Positions 21,603-30,876 of a DNA stretch of 30,876 nucleotides are shown here, piece after piece. Source of the DNA: JAULUH01 sp032111745 (GTDB taxonomy: Bacteria > Chloroflexota > Anaerolineae > JAAEKA01); the NCBI GenBank assembly GCA_032111745.1, contig JAULUH010000543.1, positions 1 to 30,876 of the forward strand. The letters run 5' to 3'. The first letter of the stretch is position 1; every line of letters begins with the position of its first letter. The notes under the pieces are model-generated. The model saw nothing but the letters and a program-made list of their open reading frames with translations, did no database searches and was not told where the DNA came from. The position numbers were made by a program, and so were the translations under genes.

Positions 21603-21806
21603 ATGCCCACTCACCCCACAAAAGTCTTGACGATCGATCCCGAGCGCTGTGTGCTATGTGCGCGCTGCCTGGTAGTTAGCCAGTGCCGGCCCATGGCCGC
21701 GTTGCGGCTAGAGCGGGATGAGCCACCGGTGATCGATCCTGCGCGCTGCAAGCATTGCATGGCTTGTGTGGACCGGTGTCCGGTGCGGGCCGTGGTATGG
21801 AAGTAG
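21603..21806 (+). CDS. Small 2[4Fe-4S]-type ferredoxin with altered first cluster spacing
   Basis: A 67-residue protein with two cysteine sets for iron-sulfur clusters. The second set is standard, Cys49-x2-Cys52-x2-Cys55-x3-Cys59-Pro (CKHCMACVDRCP). The first is Cys16-x2-Cys19-x2-Cys22-x5-Cys28 (CVLCARCLVVSQCRP), with two extra residues before the last cysteine compared with the usual C-x2-C-x2-C-x3-CP. It would act as a soluble low-potential electron carrier. It lies just after the operon hairpin and has no clear ribosome site, so it may be expressed with the sulfur genes by read-through or separately. Its partner is unknown. Confidence 0.8.
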   Translation: MPTHPTKVLTIDPERCVLCARCLVVSQCRPMAALRLERDEPPVIDPARCKHCMACVDRCPVRAVVWK

Positions 21807-21832
21807 CCCCCAGCTCAAGCGTAGCCACTTAG

Positions 21833-22603
21833 TTAGCCTACGAAGGGGACATCCCAGAAGCCGGTGGCATCGGTGAGGAGCCAGGCCATGCCCACGGCGG
21901 CCACGGTGATGGTCACGTTATCCATATCGGCGCCGGAAACTGCTTCGACGACCGTGGCCGCCAGGCAGATCAGGAGCACGGGGAGGATGGCGGCGGCGAG
22001 GCTGAGAGTGAGGGCCCCTACGGCGTTGAACAGGGCCAGGTAGGCCATGGAGAGGGCGAAGCCGGCGACCAGCATGGCGATGCTGCCGGCCCAGGACTTG
22101 CGGGGATTGAAGGGCAGTTTGCTACGGCCGAAGCGTCGGCCTACGAGGTCGGCCATGCCGTCGCCAGCGCACAGGATAACCAGGGCCACGATGCCCACGG
22201 GGGAGTTCAGCCAGAATAGCAGGGTTAGCAGCACGAACACCACGCCATACTGCAATGGGCCGTATAGAAGCTCGTATCGATCACCGGTGCGTGACATGGC
22301 CTGGACTGCGTCGTCGTCCTCTATGCGGCCAAGGCCGATGAGCAGGAACTGCGCGGTGATCAGTCCCGGCACCAGGGCAGCCAACCAGCGGCTTTGGGGA
22401 CCGTTGCTGAACAGTAGCCAGCAAAGAATGAACAGGGGGCCTGTGCCGATATGAATCAGCTTGCGGGAGAGCTCGCGCGACACCAGACGGTGTCGGGCCA
22501 GGGCATCATTGAGGCGCAGCCAGGCCAGCGCCACGATGAACGAGACGAAGAGCGCCAGGATATCGTTGATCCACGGATTGGAGAGGAACGCAGGTAGCGA
22601 CAT
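21833..22603 (-). CDS. Phytol/dolichol kinase-like polytopic membrane protein
   Basis: A 256-residue integral membrane protein of the CTP-dependent polyprenol kinase / phosphatidate cytidylyltransferase-like family (VTE5, Sec59 type). About seven hydrophobic helices are visible, with the cytoplasmic motifs RELSRKLIHIGTGP near the N-terminus and CAGDGMADLVGRRFG followed by NPRKSWAGSIAM, the nucleotide-binding signature of the family. It probably phosphorylates an isoprenoid alcohol such as phytol or a polyprenol; the exact substrate cannot be read. ATG 22603 has no obvious ribosome site, and a perfect 6-bp hairpin lies 10 bases before it. It follows ftsH by 136 bp on the same strand. Confidence 0.82.
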   Translation of the reverse strand: MSLPAFLSNPWINDILALFVSFIVALAWLRLNDALARHRLVSRELSRKLIHIGTGPLFILCWLLFSNGPQSRWLAALVPGLITAQFLLIGLGRIEDDDAVQAMSRTGDRYELLYGPLQYGVVFVLLTLLFWLNSPVGIVALVILCAGDGMADLVGRRFGRSKLPFNPRKSWAGSIAMLVAGFALSMAYLALFNAVGALTLSLAAAILPVLLICLAATVVEAVSGADMDNVTITVAAVGMAWLLTDATGFWDVPFVG

Positions 22604-22613
22604 GGTAGGTGGT

Positions 22614-22630
22614 GCCCGGAGTAGCCGGGC
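22614..22630 (-). promoter_or_regulatory. GC-rich hairpin just upstream of the kinase-like gene
   Basis: GCCCGG (22614-22619) and CCGGGC (22625-22630) around a five-base loop, ending 10 bases before ATG 22603 on the minus strand. It occupies the place expected for a ribosome site; it could limit translation or mark the end of ftsH transcripts. Confidence 0.4.
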
Positions 22631-22739
22631 AGAGGAGAGATGCCTACGAGTGGGGGTAGGGCAAAGTTAGTAGCAATAGTAGAAGATGAAGCCGAGGTCT
22701 GATCAGGTCCCGGCTTGTCGGCGGCGTTACTTTGGGGAG

Positions 22740-24689
<1,950 letters not shown>

Positions 24690-24754
24690 TATGTTCCTCC
24701 GCAAGGGAGCAGATTCAGCTTGAGCGTGGCACAAATCTTGCCAGGCGCAAGTAG

Positions 24755-24784
24755 ATTATACCAGACTTGGGAAGATTGTGCCAG
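24755..24784 (-). promoter_or_regulatory. SigA-type promoter for ftsH
   Basis: On the minus strand: CTGGCA (24784-24779), 18-base spacer, TATAAT (24760-24755) with a TGG extension just before it. The leader to GTG 24689 would be about 60 bases. Confidence 0.65.
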
Positions 24785-24836
24785 CGTGTTGGCTTACGAT
24801 TTGCCGACATCAAGCCCACGGTATGGCCAAATCAGA

Positions 24837-24860
24837 CGGCCGGCTGAGCTCAGCCGGCCG
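24837..24860 (-). terminator. Perfect 24-bp palindrome after clpC
   Basis: CGGCCGGCTGAG (24837-24848) is followed directly by its reverse complement (24849-24860). As RNA it would fold into a stem of at least 10 bp with a four-base AGCU loop, about 40 bases after the clpC stop. No T-tract follows. A terminator is inferred; a DNA-binding site is the alternative. Confidence 0.6.
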
Positions 24861-24898
24861 CCATGGAGTGCACGCTTACAGAGTGGGCGGTGTCTCTG

Positions 24899-27412
24899 CT
24901 AGGCCAGAGCAAGCTGCAACAACTCATCGGCAGCCTGATCGACTACGGGCTCGGGCGGCTGGGAGGCGATGACCGTGAAGCTCAGCTCCCGCTTGCCATC
25001 CTCGCCGGTTCGCACGTCGCCCTGGACGGTATCGCCGGCCTTGAAGTCCCCGGCCAGCAGTCCCTCGCTCAACCGGTCTTCTACCAGGTTCTGGACCACC
25101 CGGCGCAAGGGACGTGCACCGTAATCGGGGTCGTAGCCTTCCTCGGCCAGGTGGAGCTTGGCATCGGTCGACAGCTCCAGGACGATGTCATGCTCGCTGA
25201 GAGAAAGATAGACGCGCTTCAGTTCCAGGTCGACGATTTGCGTGAGCTCCTCTCTGCTGAGATGGCGGAAGACCATGACACCATCGAGGCGGTTAATGAA
25301 CTCAGGGCGGAAGGCCTGTTTAAGGGCATCCACGACACGGTCCCGCATGGCCTCGTAGTCCTGTTCGCGCTTACCCTCGTCGTCCGCGCTGAAGGCAAAG
25401 CCGAGCTTGCTGGCCCGCTTGATTAGATTGGCACCGACGTTAGACGTCATGATCAGGATGGCATTGCGGAAGTCCACACGGCGGCCCTTGGCATCGCTGA
25501 GGTGGCCGTCTTCCATGATCTGCAGCAGGATGTTGTGGGCTTCGGGGTGGGCCTTCTCGATCTCATCCAGTAGCACCACGCAGTAGGGCCGGCGGCGGAC
25601 CGCTTCGGTGAGCTGGCCGCCCTCATCGTAGCCAACGTAGCCTGGCGGTGCGCCGACCAGGCGGCTGATGTTGTGGCGTTCCATGAACTCGCTCATGTCG
25701 AGCTTGATCAACGCCTCGTCGCTGCCGAACAGGTACTCAGCGAGGGTTTTGGCAAGGAGCGTCTTGCCCACACCTGTGGGGCCGAGGAGCATGAACACGC
25801 CAATAGGACGTTTGGGATCCTTCAGACCGGCGCGAGCCCGGCGCACGGCTTTGGAGATGGAGCGGATAGCCTCATCCTGGCCGACGACGCGCTCGTGGAG
25901 AGCGATTTCCATCTGCAGGAGGCGCTCGCTCTCCTCGCCGGCAATACGCTGTACCGGCACACCCGTCCACATGGCGACCACCTCAGCCACATCTTCGGAG
26001 GTAACTCGGGGCTTATCGGCCAGGGACTCCCATCCAGTGCGCATCTGGTCCATTTGATGCTTGAGCTCGACCTCGCGGTAGCGGAGGTCGATAGCCTCGT
26101 CGTAGCGCTCGGCGCTGATAGCCTTTTCTTTTTCCTTCTGCAGGGCCTTCAGGCTGACGAAGGCCTCGCGCAGGCTGCTGGCCTCAGGGGACTTGACCAT
26201 ACGCACCCGGCTGGCAGCCTCATCGATCAGGTCGATGGCCTTGTCGGGCAGATAGCGATCGGGGACATAGCGGGCCGACAGATGGGCGGCTGCATCGAGC
26301 GCCTCATCGGTGATTTCGAGCTTGTGGTGTTCCTCGTAGACGGCACGGATGCCGGTGAGGATCTGGATGGTCTCTTCGATGGTGGGCTCGTCGACCAGCA
26401 CGGGCTGGAAGCGCCTTTCCAGGGAAGCGTCGCCTTCGATGTATTTGCGGTACTCGTCGAGGGTCGTGGCACCGATGCACTGGACCTCGCCCCGGGCGAG
26501 GGTAGGCTTGAGGATATTGGCAGCGTCGACGGAGCTACCGGCGGCACCGGCGCCCACCAACATGTGCACCTCATCGATGAAGAGAATGCTGCCGCTATCC
26601 TTGATCTCATCGATTACCTTCTTGAGCCGTTCCTCGAACTGGCCGCGGTACATGGTGCCGGCCACGAGAGAGCCAACGTCCAGCATCAGCACGCGCTTGT
26701 CCAGGAGGGACTCGGGTGCATTGCCGGCGATGATGCGTTGGGCCAGCCCCTCGACGATGGCTGTCTTGCCGACGCCGGGCTCACCGATCAGGGCCGGGTT
26801 ATTCTTGGTCCGCCGCGACAGGATCTGGATGACGCGCTCAATCTCCTTCTCCCGTCCAATCACAGGATCTAGAAGGCCCAGCTCGGCCTGGGCGGTGAGA
26901 TCCAGACCCAACTGGTCGACCAGGGGCGTCTTGCTCTCCTGTTGTTTGCGTTCCTTGGTGGTCTGTTCGCTCTCGAGCAGGCTGCGGGCGGTCTGGGTGC
27001 GAACCTTGTCCAGGCTCACGCCGAGGCTGCGGAGCACGTTGACCGCAATACCTTCGCCCTCGCGCACCAGGCCCAGCAGAAGGTGTTCGGTACCGATGTA
27101 TTGGTGACCCATCAAGCGGGCCTCTTCCACGGACAGCTCGATGACACGCTTGGTGCGCGGTGCCAGAGCAGGCTTGCCATAAGGCGGGCGGTCGCCCCGT
27201 CCGACTGCTTTTTCGATGGCCCGGATCACCTGCATAGGATCTACGCCGAGCTCGCGGAGCACCTTGGCGGCGACTCCGTGCTCCTCCTTGACCAGACCCA
27301 GGAGAAGGTGCTCGGTGCCAATGTAGTTATGGTTCAGACGTTGCGCCTCCTCTTGAGCCATGGTGAGGACCTTACGGGCTCGCTTGGAGAAGCGGTCCAG
27401 CTTATCGGACAT
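24899..27412 (-). CDS. clpC: ClpC-type AAA+ unfoldase (ClpP partner)
   Basis: An 837-residue Hsp100 protein that unfolds proteins for ClpP. Order of parts: two Clp-N repeats (about 4-145), AAA domain 1 with Walker A GEPGVGKT (210-217) and Walker B SILFIDEVH, a middle region with a UVR-like segment (about 425-460) typical of ClpC rather than ClpB or ClpA, and AAA domain 2 with Walker A GPTGVGKT (544-551). LGF at 670-672 sits where the ClpP-docking loop is expected. The MWTGVPVQRI and DPDYGARPLRR segments are characteristic. ATG 27412 follows AGGAAGG. No ctsR, mcsA or mcsB is adjacent. The gene has its own promoter and is bounded by hairpins on both sides. Confidence 0.96.
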   Translation of the reverse strand: MSDKLDRFSKRARKVLTMAQEEAQRLNHNYIGTEHLLLGLVKEEHGVAAKVLRELGVDPMQVIRAIEKAVGRGDRPPYGKPALAPRTKRVIELSVEEARLMGHQYIGTEHLLLGLVREGEGIAVNVLRSLGVSLDKVRTQTARSLLESEQTTKERKQQESKTPLVDQLGLDLTAQAELGLLDPVIGREKEIERVIQILSRRTKNNPALIGEPGVGKTAIVEGLAQRIIAGNAPESLLDKRVLMLDVGSLVAGTMYRGQFEERLKKVIDEIKDSGSILFIDEVHMLVGAGAAGSSVDAANILKPTLARGEVQCIGATTLDEYRKYIEGDASLERRFQPVLVDEPTIEETIQILTGIRAVYEEHHKLEITDEALDAAAHLSARYVPDRYLPDKAIDLIDEAASRVRMVKSPEASSLREAFVSLKALQKEKEKAISAERYDEAIDLRYREVELKHQMDQMRTGWESLADKPRVTSEDVAEVVAMWTGVPVQRIAGEESERLLQMEIALHERVVGQDEAIRSISKAVRRARAGLKDPKRPIGVFMLLGPTGVGKTLLAKTLAEYLFGSDEALIKLDMSEFMERHNISRLVGAPPGYVGYDEGGQLTEAVRRRPYCVVLLDEIEKAHPEAHNILLQIMEDGHLSDAKGRRVDFRNAILIMTSNVGANLIKRASKLGFAFSADDEGKREQDYEAMRDRVVDALKQAFRPEFINRLDGVMVFRHLSREELTQIVDLELKRVYLSLSEHDIVLELSTDAKLHLAEEGYDPDYGARPLRRVVQNLVEDRLSEGLLAGDFKAGDTVQGDVRTGEDGKRELSFTVIASQPPEPVVDQAADELLQLALA

Positions 27413-27471
27413 AATTCAACCTTCCTTAAAACAACTGAGTCCGTGGCGAAGCTATGCACACATCCAGATCG

Positions 27472-27480
27472 ATTATAGCA
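27472..27480 (-). promoter_or_regulatory. Extended -10 promoter for clpC
   Basis: On the minus strand TGC then TATAAT (27477-27472), an extended -10, about 60 bases before ATG 27412. The -35 region is poor. A single nine-base half-site resembling the HrcA CIRCE element lies about 50 bp further upstream at 27526-27534, but its partner is missing. Confidence 0.5.
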
Positions 27481-27542
27481 CAGGGCCAGGCAAAATGCGT
27501 AGTAGGCGCAGTTCCAAAGGCCAAGGAGTGCTAAGATAAGGA

Positions 27543-27578
27543 AAGGAGGCTGATGCCCCCAGGCGCACCAGCCTCCTT
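27543..27578 (-). terminator. Intrinsic-type terminator of the rpsA transcript
   Basis: AAGGAGGCTG (27543-27552) and CAGCCTCCTT (27569-27578) form a perfect 10-bp stem with a 16-base loop. On the minus strand it is followed by TCCTTATCTT, a moderately T-rich stretch, 70 bases after the rpsA stop. Confidence 0.6.
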
Positions 27579-27647
27579 GCTCATGGCGGGAGGAGTAGCC
27601 CACAGTGCGGCCGAACGACGCGGACGGCACCGAGGGTCAGGGATTGG

Positions 27648-29414
27648 CTATGCGTCGTCCTCGTCATCCTCGCTGGTATCGGAAGCCTCGGCCCAGTCCA
27701 CGTCCTCATCATCTTCAGACGCTTCGGGTGCCTCGCGCCAATCCAGCTCGGCGTACTCGTCCTCGTCCACCCGCTTGAGGCTCAGGCCCATGCGGCGGCG
27801 GCCGGGGTCGATACGGATGATGCGGAGGGAGACCTCGTCACCTTCCTTGACGACCTCTTTGGGGTGGTTGACCCGGTGGTTGGCCAGCTCAGAAATATGG
27901 ATGAGGCCCTCGATGGTGCCATCGACGCGAGCGAAGGCGCCGAAGCTAGCCAGCTTAGTGATAACACCATCCACGATCTGGCCGACAGCGTAGCGCTCAT
28001 GGACCACTGACCACGGCTCCGGCTCCAAGCGCCGCAGGCTGAGCCCGATGCGCTTGCGGTCTCGATCGACGTTGAGGACATACACTTCGACCTCGTCGCC
28101 GACCTTGAGCACTTCGTTGGGGTGGTTAACGCGGGACCAGGAGAGCTCTGACAGGTGGATGAGGCCGTCGGCGCCACCCAAGTCAACGAAGGCGCCGAAC
28201 TTGGCAACGCTGCTGACACGGCCCTTGCGGACGTCACCCTTCTTGAGCTCGTCGAGCAGCTGCTCCTTCTTCTTCTTGCGCACCTCGCGCATGGCGAGGC
28301 GCTCGGAGAGGATCAGGCGGTTGCGGCGCCGATCGAGCTCGACGACCTTGAGCCAGACCGGCTGGCCCACGAGGCTGGCATACCGCTCCTCTTCGTTCTC
28401 AACCTCGCCTTCGGGCCTGGTGAGGAGCTGGGAGGCGGGAATGAAGCCGCGCACTTTGCCAAGCCGGCAGATCACGCCGCCGCGATTGAAGCCAATGATG
28501 GTGCTTTGGAAGCTCTCGTTGCTTTCGAGCAGGCGCTCGGCCTCGCGCCAGTCTCGCTCCTGTTGGGCCCGGGAGAGGGACAGGACGATATTGCCATCCT
28601 TGTCTTCGGGACGCAAGATGAAGACGACGACAGACTGGCCAACTTCGAGGTTCTCGAGGTATTCCTTGCCCAGGCGTTCCAGCTCGCGCTGATGGATGAA
28701 TCCTTCGGACTTGGCGCCGACATCCACCAGGATCTCAGTGGGGGAGACGCTGACGATGATGCCATCCCGGATCTCACCCGCCTTGAGCGGCTTGAACTGG
28801 AAGTCATTGACATACTCAGCCATCGCGGTGGCCATGTCGGTCCCGGCCGGCTCGGCCTGTGCGGGGGCTGATGTACCAGCCTCGCTCTCGTCGAGGACTC
28901 CGGCAATGGCCTCTGCCCGGGCGACGACCTTGGCGGCAGCCTCGGTCTCAGCGGCAGGCTCAAGCTCGGCTGCTGCTGCGGCCTCTACCTCCGCCGCGGC
29001 CTGACTAACGACCTCTTCCGGCTCTACGATGGCTTCGGCAACAGCCTCGACATCTCCGGCGGCCTCGACAACTTCGGCCTCCACCTCCGCCGCGGCCTGG
29101 CTAACGACCTCTTCCGGCTCGGCGATGGCTTCGGCAACAGCCTCGACATCTACGGCGGCCTCGACAACTTCGGCCTCCACCTCCGCCGCGGCCTGGCTAA
29201 CGACCTCTTCCGGCTCGGCGATGGCCTCGGCAACAGCCTCGACATCTCTAGCGGCCTCGGCAACTTCGGCCTCCTCAAGGGTGGCGGGCACCGGCTCCAA
29301 TTCCTCGCCGCTGGCGGCGGGAATCTCCGTTTCTGCAGAATCCGTGGCAGAGGTAGCGAGGGTGTCCTCGACCTCCTGCTCCGGGACCTGCTTCAGAATC
29401 TCCAGATCATCCAT
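27648..29414 (-). CDS. rpsA: Ribosomal protein S1-like protein with four S1 domains and a repetitive acidic N-terminus
   Basis: A 588-residue RNA-binding protein. Four S1 motifs occupy about 222-550: GEIRDGIIVSVSPTEILVDVG, STIIGFNRGGVICRLG, GDVRKGRVSSVAKFGAFVDLG and GQIVDGVITKLASFGAFARV; the last two are the most canonical, each followed by GLIH[LI]SEL. S1 recruits mRNA to the 30S subunit. The first 200 residues are almost free of aromatic residues, rich in Ala and Glu, and contain a 32-residue unit (beginning DVEAVAEAI) repeated three times; the C-terminus is also acidic. Such an extension is not part of standard S1 proteins. ATG 29414 has AGGAGGAG upstream at the long spacing of about 13-14 bases. 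A near-consensus promoter sits just before. Confidence 0.9.
   Translation of the reverse strand: MDDLEILKQVPEQEVEDTLATSATDSAETEIPAASGEELEPVPATLEEAEVAEAARDVEAVAEAIAEPEEVVSQAAAEVEAEVVEAAVDVEAVAEAIAEPEEVVSQAAAEVEAEVVEAAGDVEAVAEAIVEPEEVVSQAAAEVEAAAAAELEPAAETEAAAKVVARAEAIAGVLDESEAGTSAPAQAEPAGTDMATAMAEYVNDFQFKPLKAGEIRDGIIVSVSPTEILVDVGAKSEGFIHQRELERLGKEYLENLEVGQSVVVFILRPEDKDGNIVLSLSRAQQERDWREAERLLESNESFQSTIIGFNRGGVICRLGKVRGFIPASQLLTRPEGEVENEEERYASLVGQPVWLKVVELDRRRNRLILSERLAMREVRKKKKEQLLDELKKGDVRKGRVSSVAKFGAFVDLGGADGLIHLSELSWSRVNHPNEVLKVGDEVEVYVLNVDRDRKRIGLSLRRLEPEPWSVVHERYAVGQIVDGVITKLASFGAFARVDGTIEGLIHISELANHRVNHPKEVVKEGDEVSLRIIRIDPGRRRMGLSLKRVDEDEYAELDWREAPEASEDDEDVDWAEASDTSEDDEDDA
28980..29267 (-). 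repeat. Three tandem 96-bp repeats inside rpsA
   Basis: Units begin at 28980, 29076 and 29172, each 96 bp (32 codons), so the reading frame is kept. The copies differ at only a few bases; for example each has CTAACGACCTCTTCCGGCTC. High nucleotide identity points to recent duplication or ongoing copy-number change. Confidence 0.9.
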
Positions 29415-29449
29415 GAGCTAAATGACTTCTCCTCCTGTTAGGTGGAAAC

Positions 29450-29478
29450 ATTATAGCGGATGATGCAAGAATTGGCAA
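29450..29478 (-). promoter_or_regulatory. Near-consensus SigA-type promoter for rpsA
   Basis: On the minus strand: TTGCCA (29478-29473), 17-base spacer, TATAAT (29455-29450). It lies 35 bases before ATG 29414, so the leader is short. Confidence 0.75.
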
Positions 29479-29503
29479 GAGTCAGGCCTGGCCAATGCCG
29501 GAA

Positions 29504-29887
29504 TCAGGCGTTACGCAGGGCAATGGCCTCGATTTCGACCAGTGCACCGAGGGGCAGTGCGGCCACCTGCACCGTGGAGCGGGCGGGAGGGTTAGCGCCG
29601 AAGGCCTCGCCGTAGATGGTGTTAACGCGCGCAAAGTCGGCCATATCGGCCAGGAAGATAGTGGTCTTGAGGACTCGATCTGGCCCGCTGCCGGCGGCCT
29701 CGAGGATGGCCCGCAGGTTGGCAAGGACCTGTCGGGTCTGGCTCTCGACTCCTTCGGCGAGCTTGCCCGTGGCCGGGTCCAGGCCAATTTGGCCGGCGGT
29801 AAAGACTAGGCCCGAAGCGGCAATACCCTGGGAGTAGGGGCCGATGGCGGCAGGGGCAGACTTGGTGGCGATGACTTCACGTTTCAT
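29504..29887 (-). CDS. ridA: RidA family enamine/imine deaminase
   Basis: A 127-residue protein of the YjgF/YER057c/UK114 family that hydrolyses reactive 2-aminoacrylate and related enamines made by PLP enzymes to 2-oxoacids and ammonia, protecting PLP enzymes. The catalytic arginine is Arg103 in NPPARSTVQV, with Glu120 in VEIEAIA and the typical APAAIGPYSQG start and FTAGQIGLDPATG strand. All key residues for a true RidA are present and the length is standard; it acts as a trimer in known cases. ATG 29887 has only a weak AGGT upstream. It follows glpX by 29 bp, so the two are probably co-transcribed. Serine/threonine metabolism elsewhere in the window offers a possible source of substrate, but no link is shown. 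Confidence 0.94.
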   Translation of the reverse strand: MKREVIATKSAPAAIGPYSQGIAASGLVFTAGQIGLDPATGKLAEGVESQTRQVLANLRAILEAAGSGPDRVLKTTIFLADMADFARVNTIYGEAFGANPPARSTVQVAALPLGALVEIEAIALRNA

Positions 29888-29916
29888 GGTTGGACCTGCT
29901 CATAGAGTGGGGTGGG

Positions 29917-30876
29917 TCATGGCTGCCGGGCATAGCCAATCTGGCTGATGCGCATTAGTTTATCCCAGCGGTGTTGGGAGATGATGGTGCGGATCGTGCC
30001 TGACTTGGAGCGCATGACAATGGAGGTCGTAGTGGCGCCGCCGCGCTGGAAGCGAACGCCTTCCAGGAGCTCGCCGTCGGTGATGCCGGTGGCGGCGAAG
30101 AAGACGTTCTCTCCGGCCACCAGGTCGGTAATCGTGAGGACCCGGTCCAGGTCCAGTCCCTGCTCGGCGGCGAGACGGCGCTCAGCGTCGTCGCGGGGCC
30201 ACAGCCGGCACTGCATGCCGCCGCCGATACATTTGAGGGCACAGGCGGCGATGACGGCCTCGGGTGAGCCGCCGACGCCCAAAAGCAGGTCGATACCGGT
30301 ATCGGGCTGGGCGGCAGCGATCGCACCGGCGACATCGCCATCGCGGATCAGGCGGATGCGGGCGCCGACCTGACGCACGTCGTGGATCAACTTGGCGTGC
30401 CGTGGCCGATCCAGGATCATGACGGTAACATCCTCAACCTCTTTGCCCAGGGCATGGGCGACGGCGTGCAGGTTATAGGCCACGGGTTGGTTGATGTCGA
30501 TCACATCGCGGGACTCGGGCCCGGCGACGATCTTATCCATGTATACCATGCCGCCTGGGGCAACCATGGTTCCTCGCTCGGCCATGGCGACTACGGAGAG
30601 GGCGCCGGGGCCACCCATCGCGGTCAGGGTGGTGCCGTCGATGGGGTCCACGGCGATGTCCAGGGCGGGGCCGGCGCCGGTGCCGACAGCTTCGCCGTTG
30701 AAGAGCCAGGGTGCCTGGTCCTTCTCGCCCTCGCCGATCACAATAATCCCCTGCATATCCAGCGTATTGAGGATCAGCCGCATGGCATCCACGGCGGCCT
30801 GATCGGCGGCGTTCTTATCACCGCGTCCCATCCAGCGGGAGGCGGCGATGGCAGCGGCTTCGGTGACGCGCACCAG
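29917..30876 (-). CDS. glpX: Fructose-1,6-bisphosphatase class II, 5' end outside window
   Basis: Lithium-sensitive, metal-dependent phosphatase that converts fructose 1,6-bisphosphate to fructose 6-phosphate in gluconeogenesis; some homologues in autotrophs also act on sedoheptulose bisphosphate. Visible are RVTEAAAIAASRWMGRGDKN at the N-terminal side, the metal site IGEGEKDQAP, the phosphatase motif DPIDGTT and LLLGVGGSPEAV. The residues Leu-Val before RVTEAA continue the family sequence to the window edge, where the usual first ten or so residues are missing, so the GTG at 30873 is not the real start. About 319 residues are present. It is upstream of ridA in the same direction. Confidence 0.95.
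   Translation of the reverse strand: MVRVTEAAAIAASRWMGRGDKNAADQAAVDAMRLILNTLDMQGIIVIGEGEKDQAPWLFNGEAVGTGAGPALDIAVDPIDGTTLTAMGGPGALSVVAMAERGTMVAPGGMVYMDKIVAGPESRDVIDINQPVAYNLHAVAHALGKEVEDVTVMILDRPRHAKLIHDVRQVGARIRLIRDGDVAGAIAAAQPDTGIDLLLGVGGSPEAVIAACALKCIGGGMQCRLWPRDDAERRLAAEQGLDLDRVLTITDLVAGENVFFAATGITDGELLEGVRFQRGGATTTSIVMRSKSGTIRTIISQHRWDKLMRISQIGYARQP

Noticed and set aside
25673..26872. 399-codon open frame on the plus strand opposite clpC
   Set aside because: It is the complement of the AAA domain coding sequence; composition bias only.
27526..27534. GAGTGCTAA, half of the HrcA-binding CIRCE element, upstream of clpC
   Set aside because: The partner TTAGCACTC is absent at the required 9-base distance on either side, and the half-site lies close to the rpsA terminator; probably chance.

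Overview
The window is an ordinary-looking chromosomal segment, GC-rich except for one AT-rich intergenic patch. It comes from a bacterium I would place in the Chloroflexota (Anaerolineae/Caldilineae-like). This placement is inferred from the gene mix and cannot be confirmed from the sequence alone. The mix includes RNase Y with a SpoVS-type protein outside the Bacillota, RicT beside HolB, a TrpB2-type synthase, class II fructose-bisphosphatase, ClpC, secreted proteins with Pro/Thr-rich linkers and SH3 domains, and an SQR/DUF1641/TusE/DsrE sulfur cluster. I found no tRNA, rRNA, CRISPR, insertion sequence or prophage gene.

Layout. 1-4705, plus strand: 3' part of argS, serA, an SH3-domain surface protein, a DUF971 protein and a SUI1/eIF1-like factor. 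4730-6397, minus: a GT39-like membrane glycosyltransferase, divergent from 6570-9684, plus: a C39-like peptidase with TPRs overlapping murJ. 9746-11498, minus: thioredoxin followed by TrpB2, divergent from 11716-13751, plus: holB and ricT. 13888-16889, minus: recX, rny and spoVS in transcription order. 16890-17777: an 888-bp gene-free stretch with several hairpins and a cluster of operator-like repeats. 17778-21806, plus: an excisionase-type HTH-PocR regulator, an SQR-like flavoprotein, DUF1641, TusE/DsrC, a DsrE2-like protein and a small ferredoxin. 21833-30876, minus: a phytol/dolichol kinase-like protein, ftsH, clpC, ribosomal protein S1, ridA and the 3' part of glpX.

How the genes fit together. 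Most of the window is housekeeping: translation, serine and tryptophan metabolism, cell wall, replication, mRNA decay and proteolysis. Several SigA-type promoters are readable, including TTGACA-N17-TAGAAT before the peptidase gene, TTGACA-N17-TATGAT before thioredoxin and TTGCCA-N17-TATAAT before S1. They help fix starts, notably the TTG start of holB and the GTG start of ftsH.

The most distinctive part is the sulfur module. Its flavoprotein has only two cysteines, its DsrC homologue has only the C-terminal cysteine, and its DsrE2-like protein has two. No dsrAB, hdr or sox genes are in view. I infer a sulfide-oxidation/persulfide-relay unit, probably controlled by the adjacent PocR-type sensor, whose own upstream region carries a perfect 18-bp palindrome and related repeats. 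A second point is that ricT lies next to spoVS-rny: RicT is a known specificity partner of RNase Y in Bacillus. A third is a 96-bp unit repeated three times in tandem in the N-terminal extension of ribosomal protein S1.
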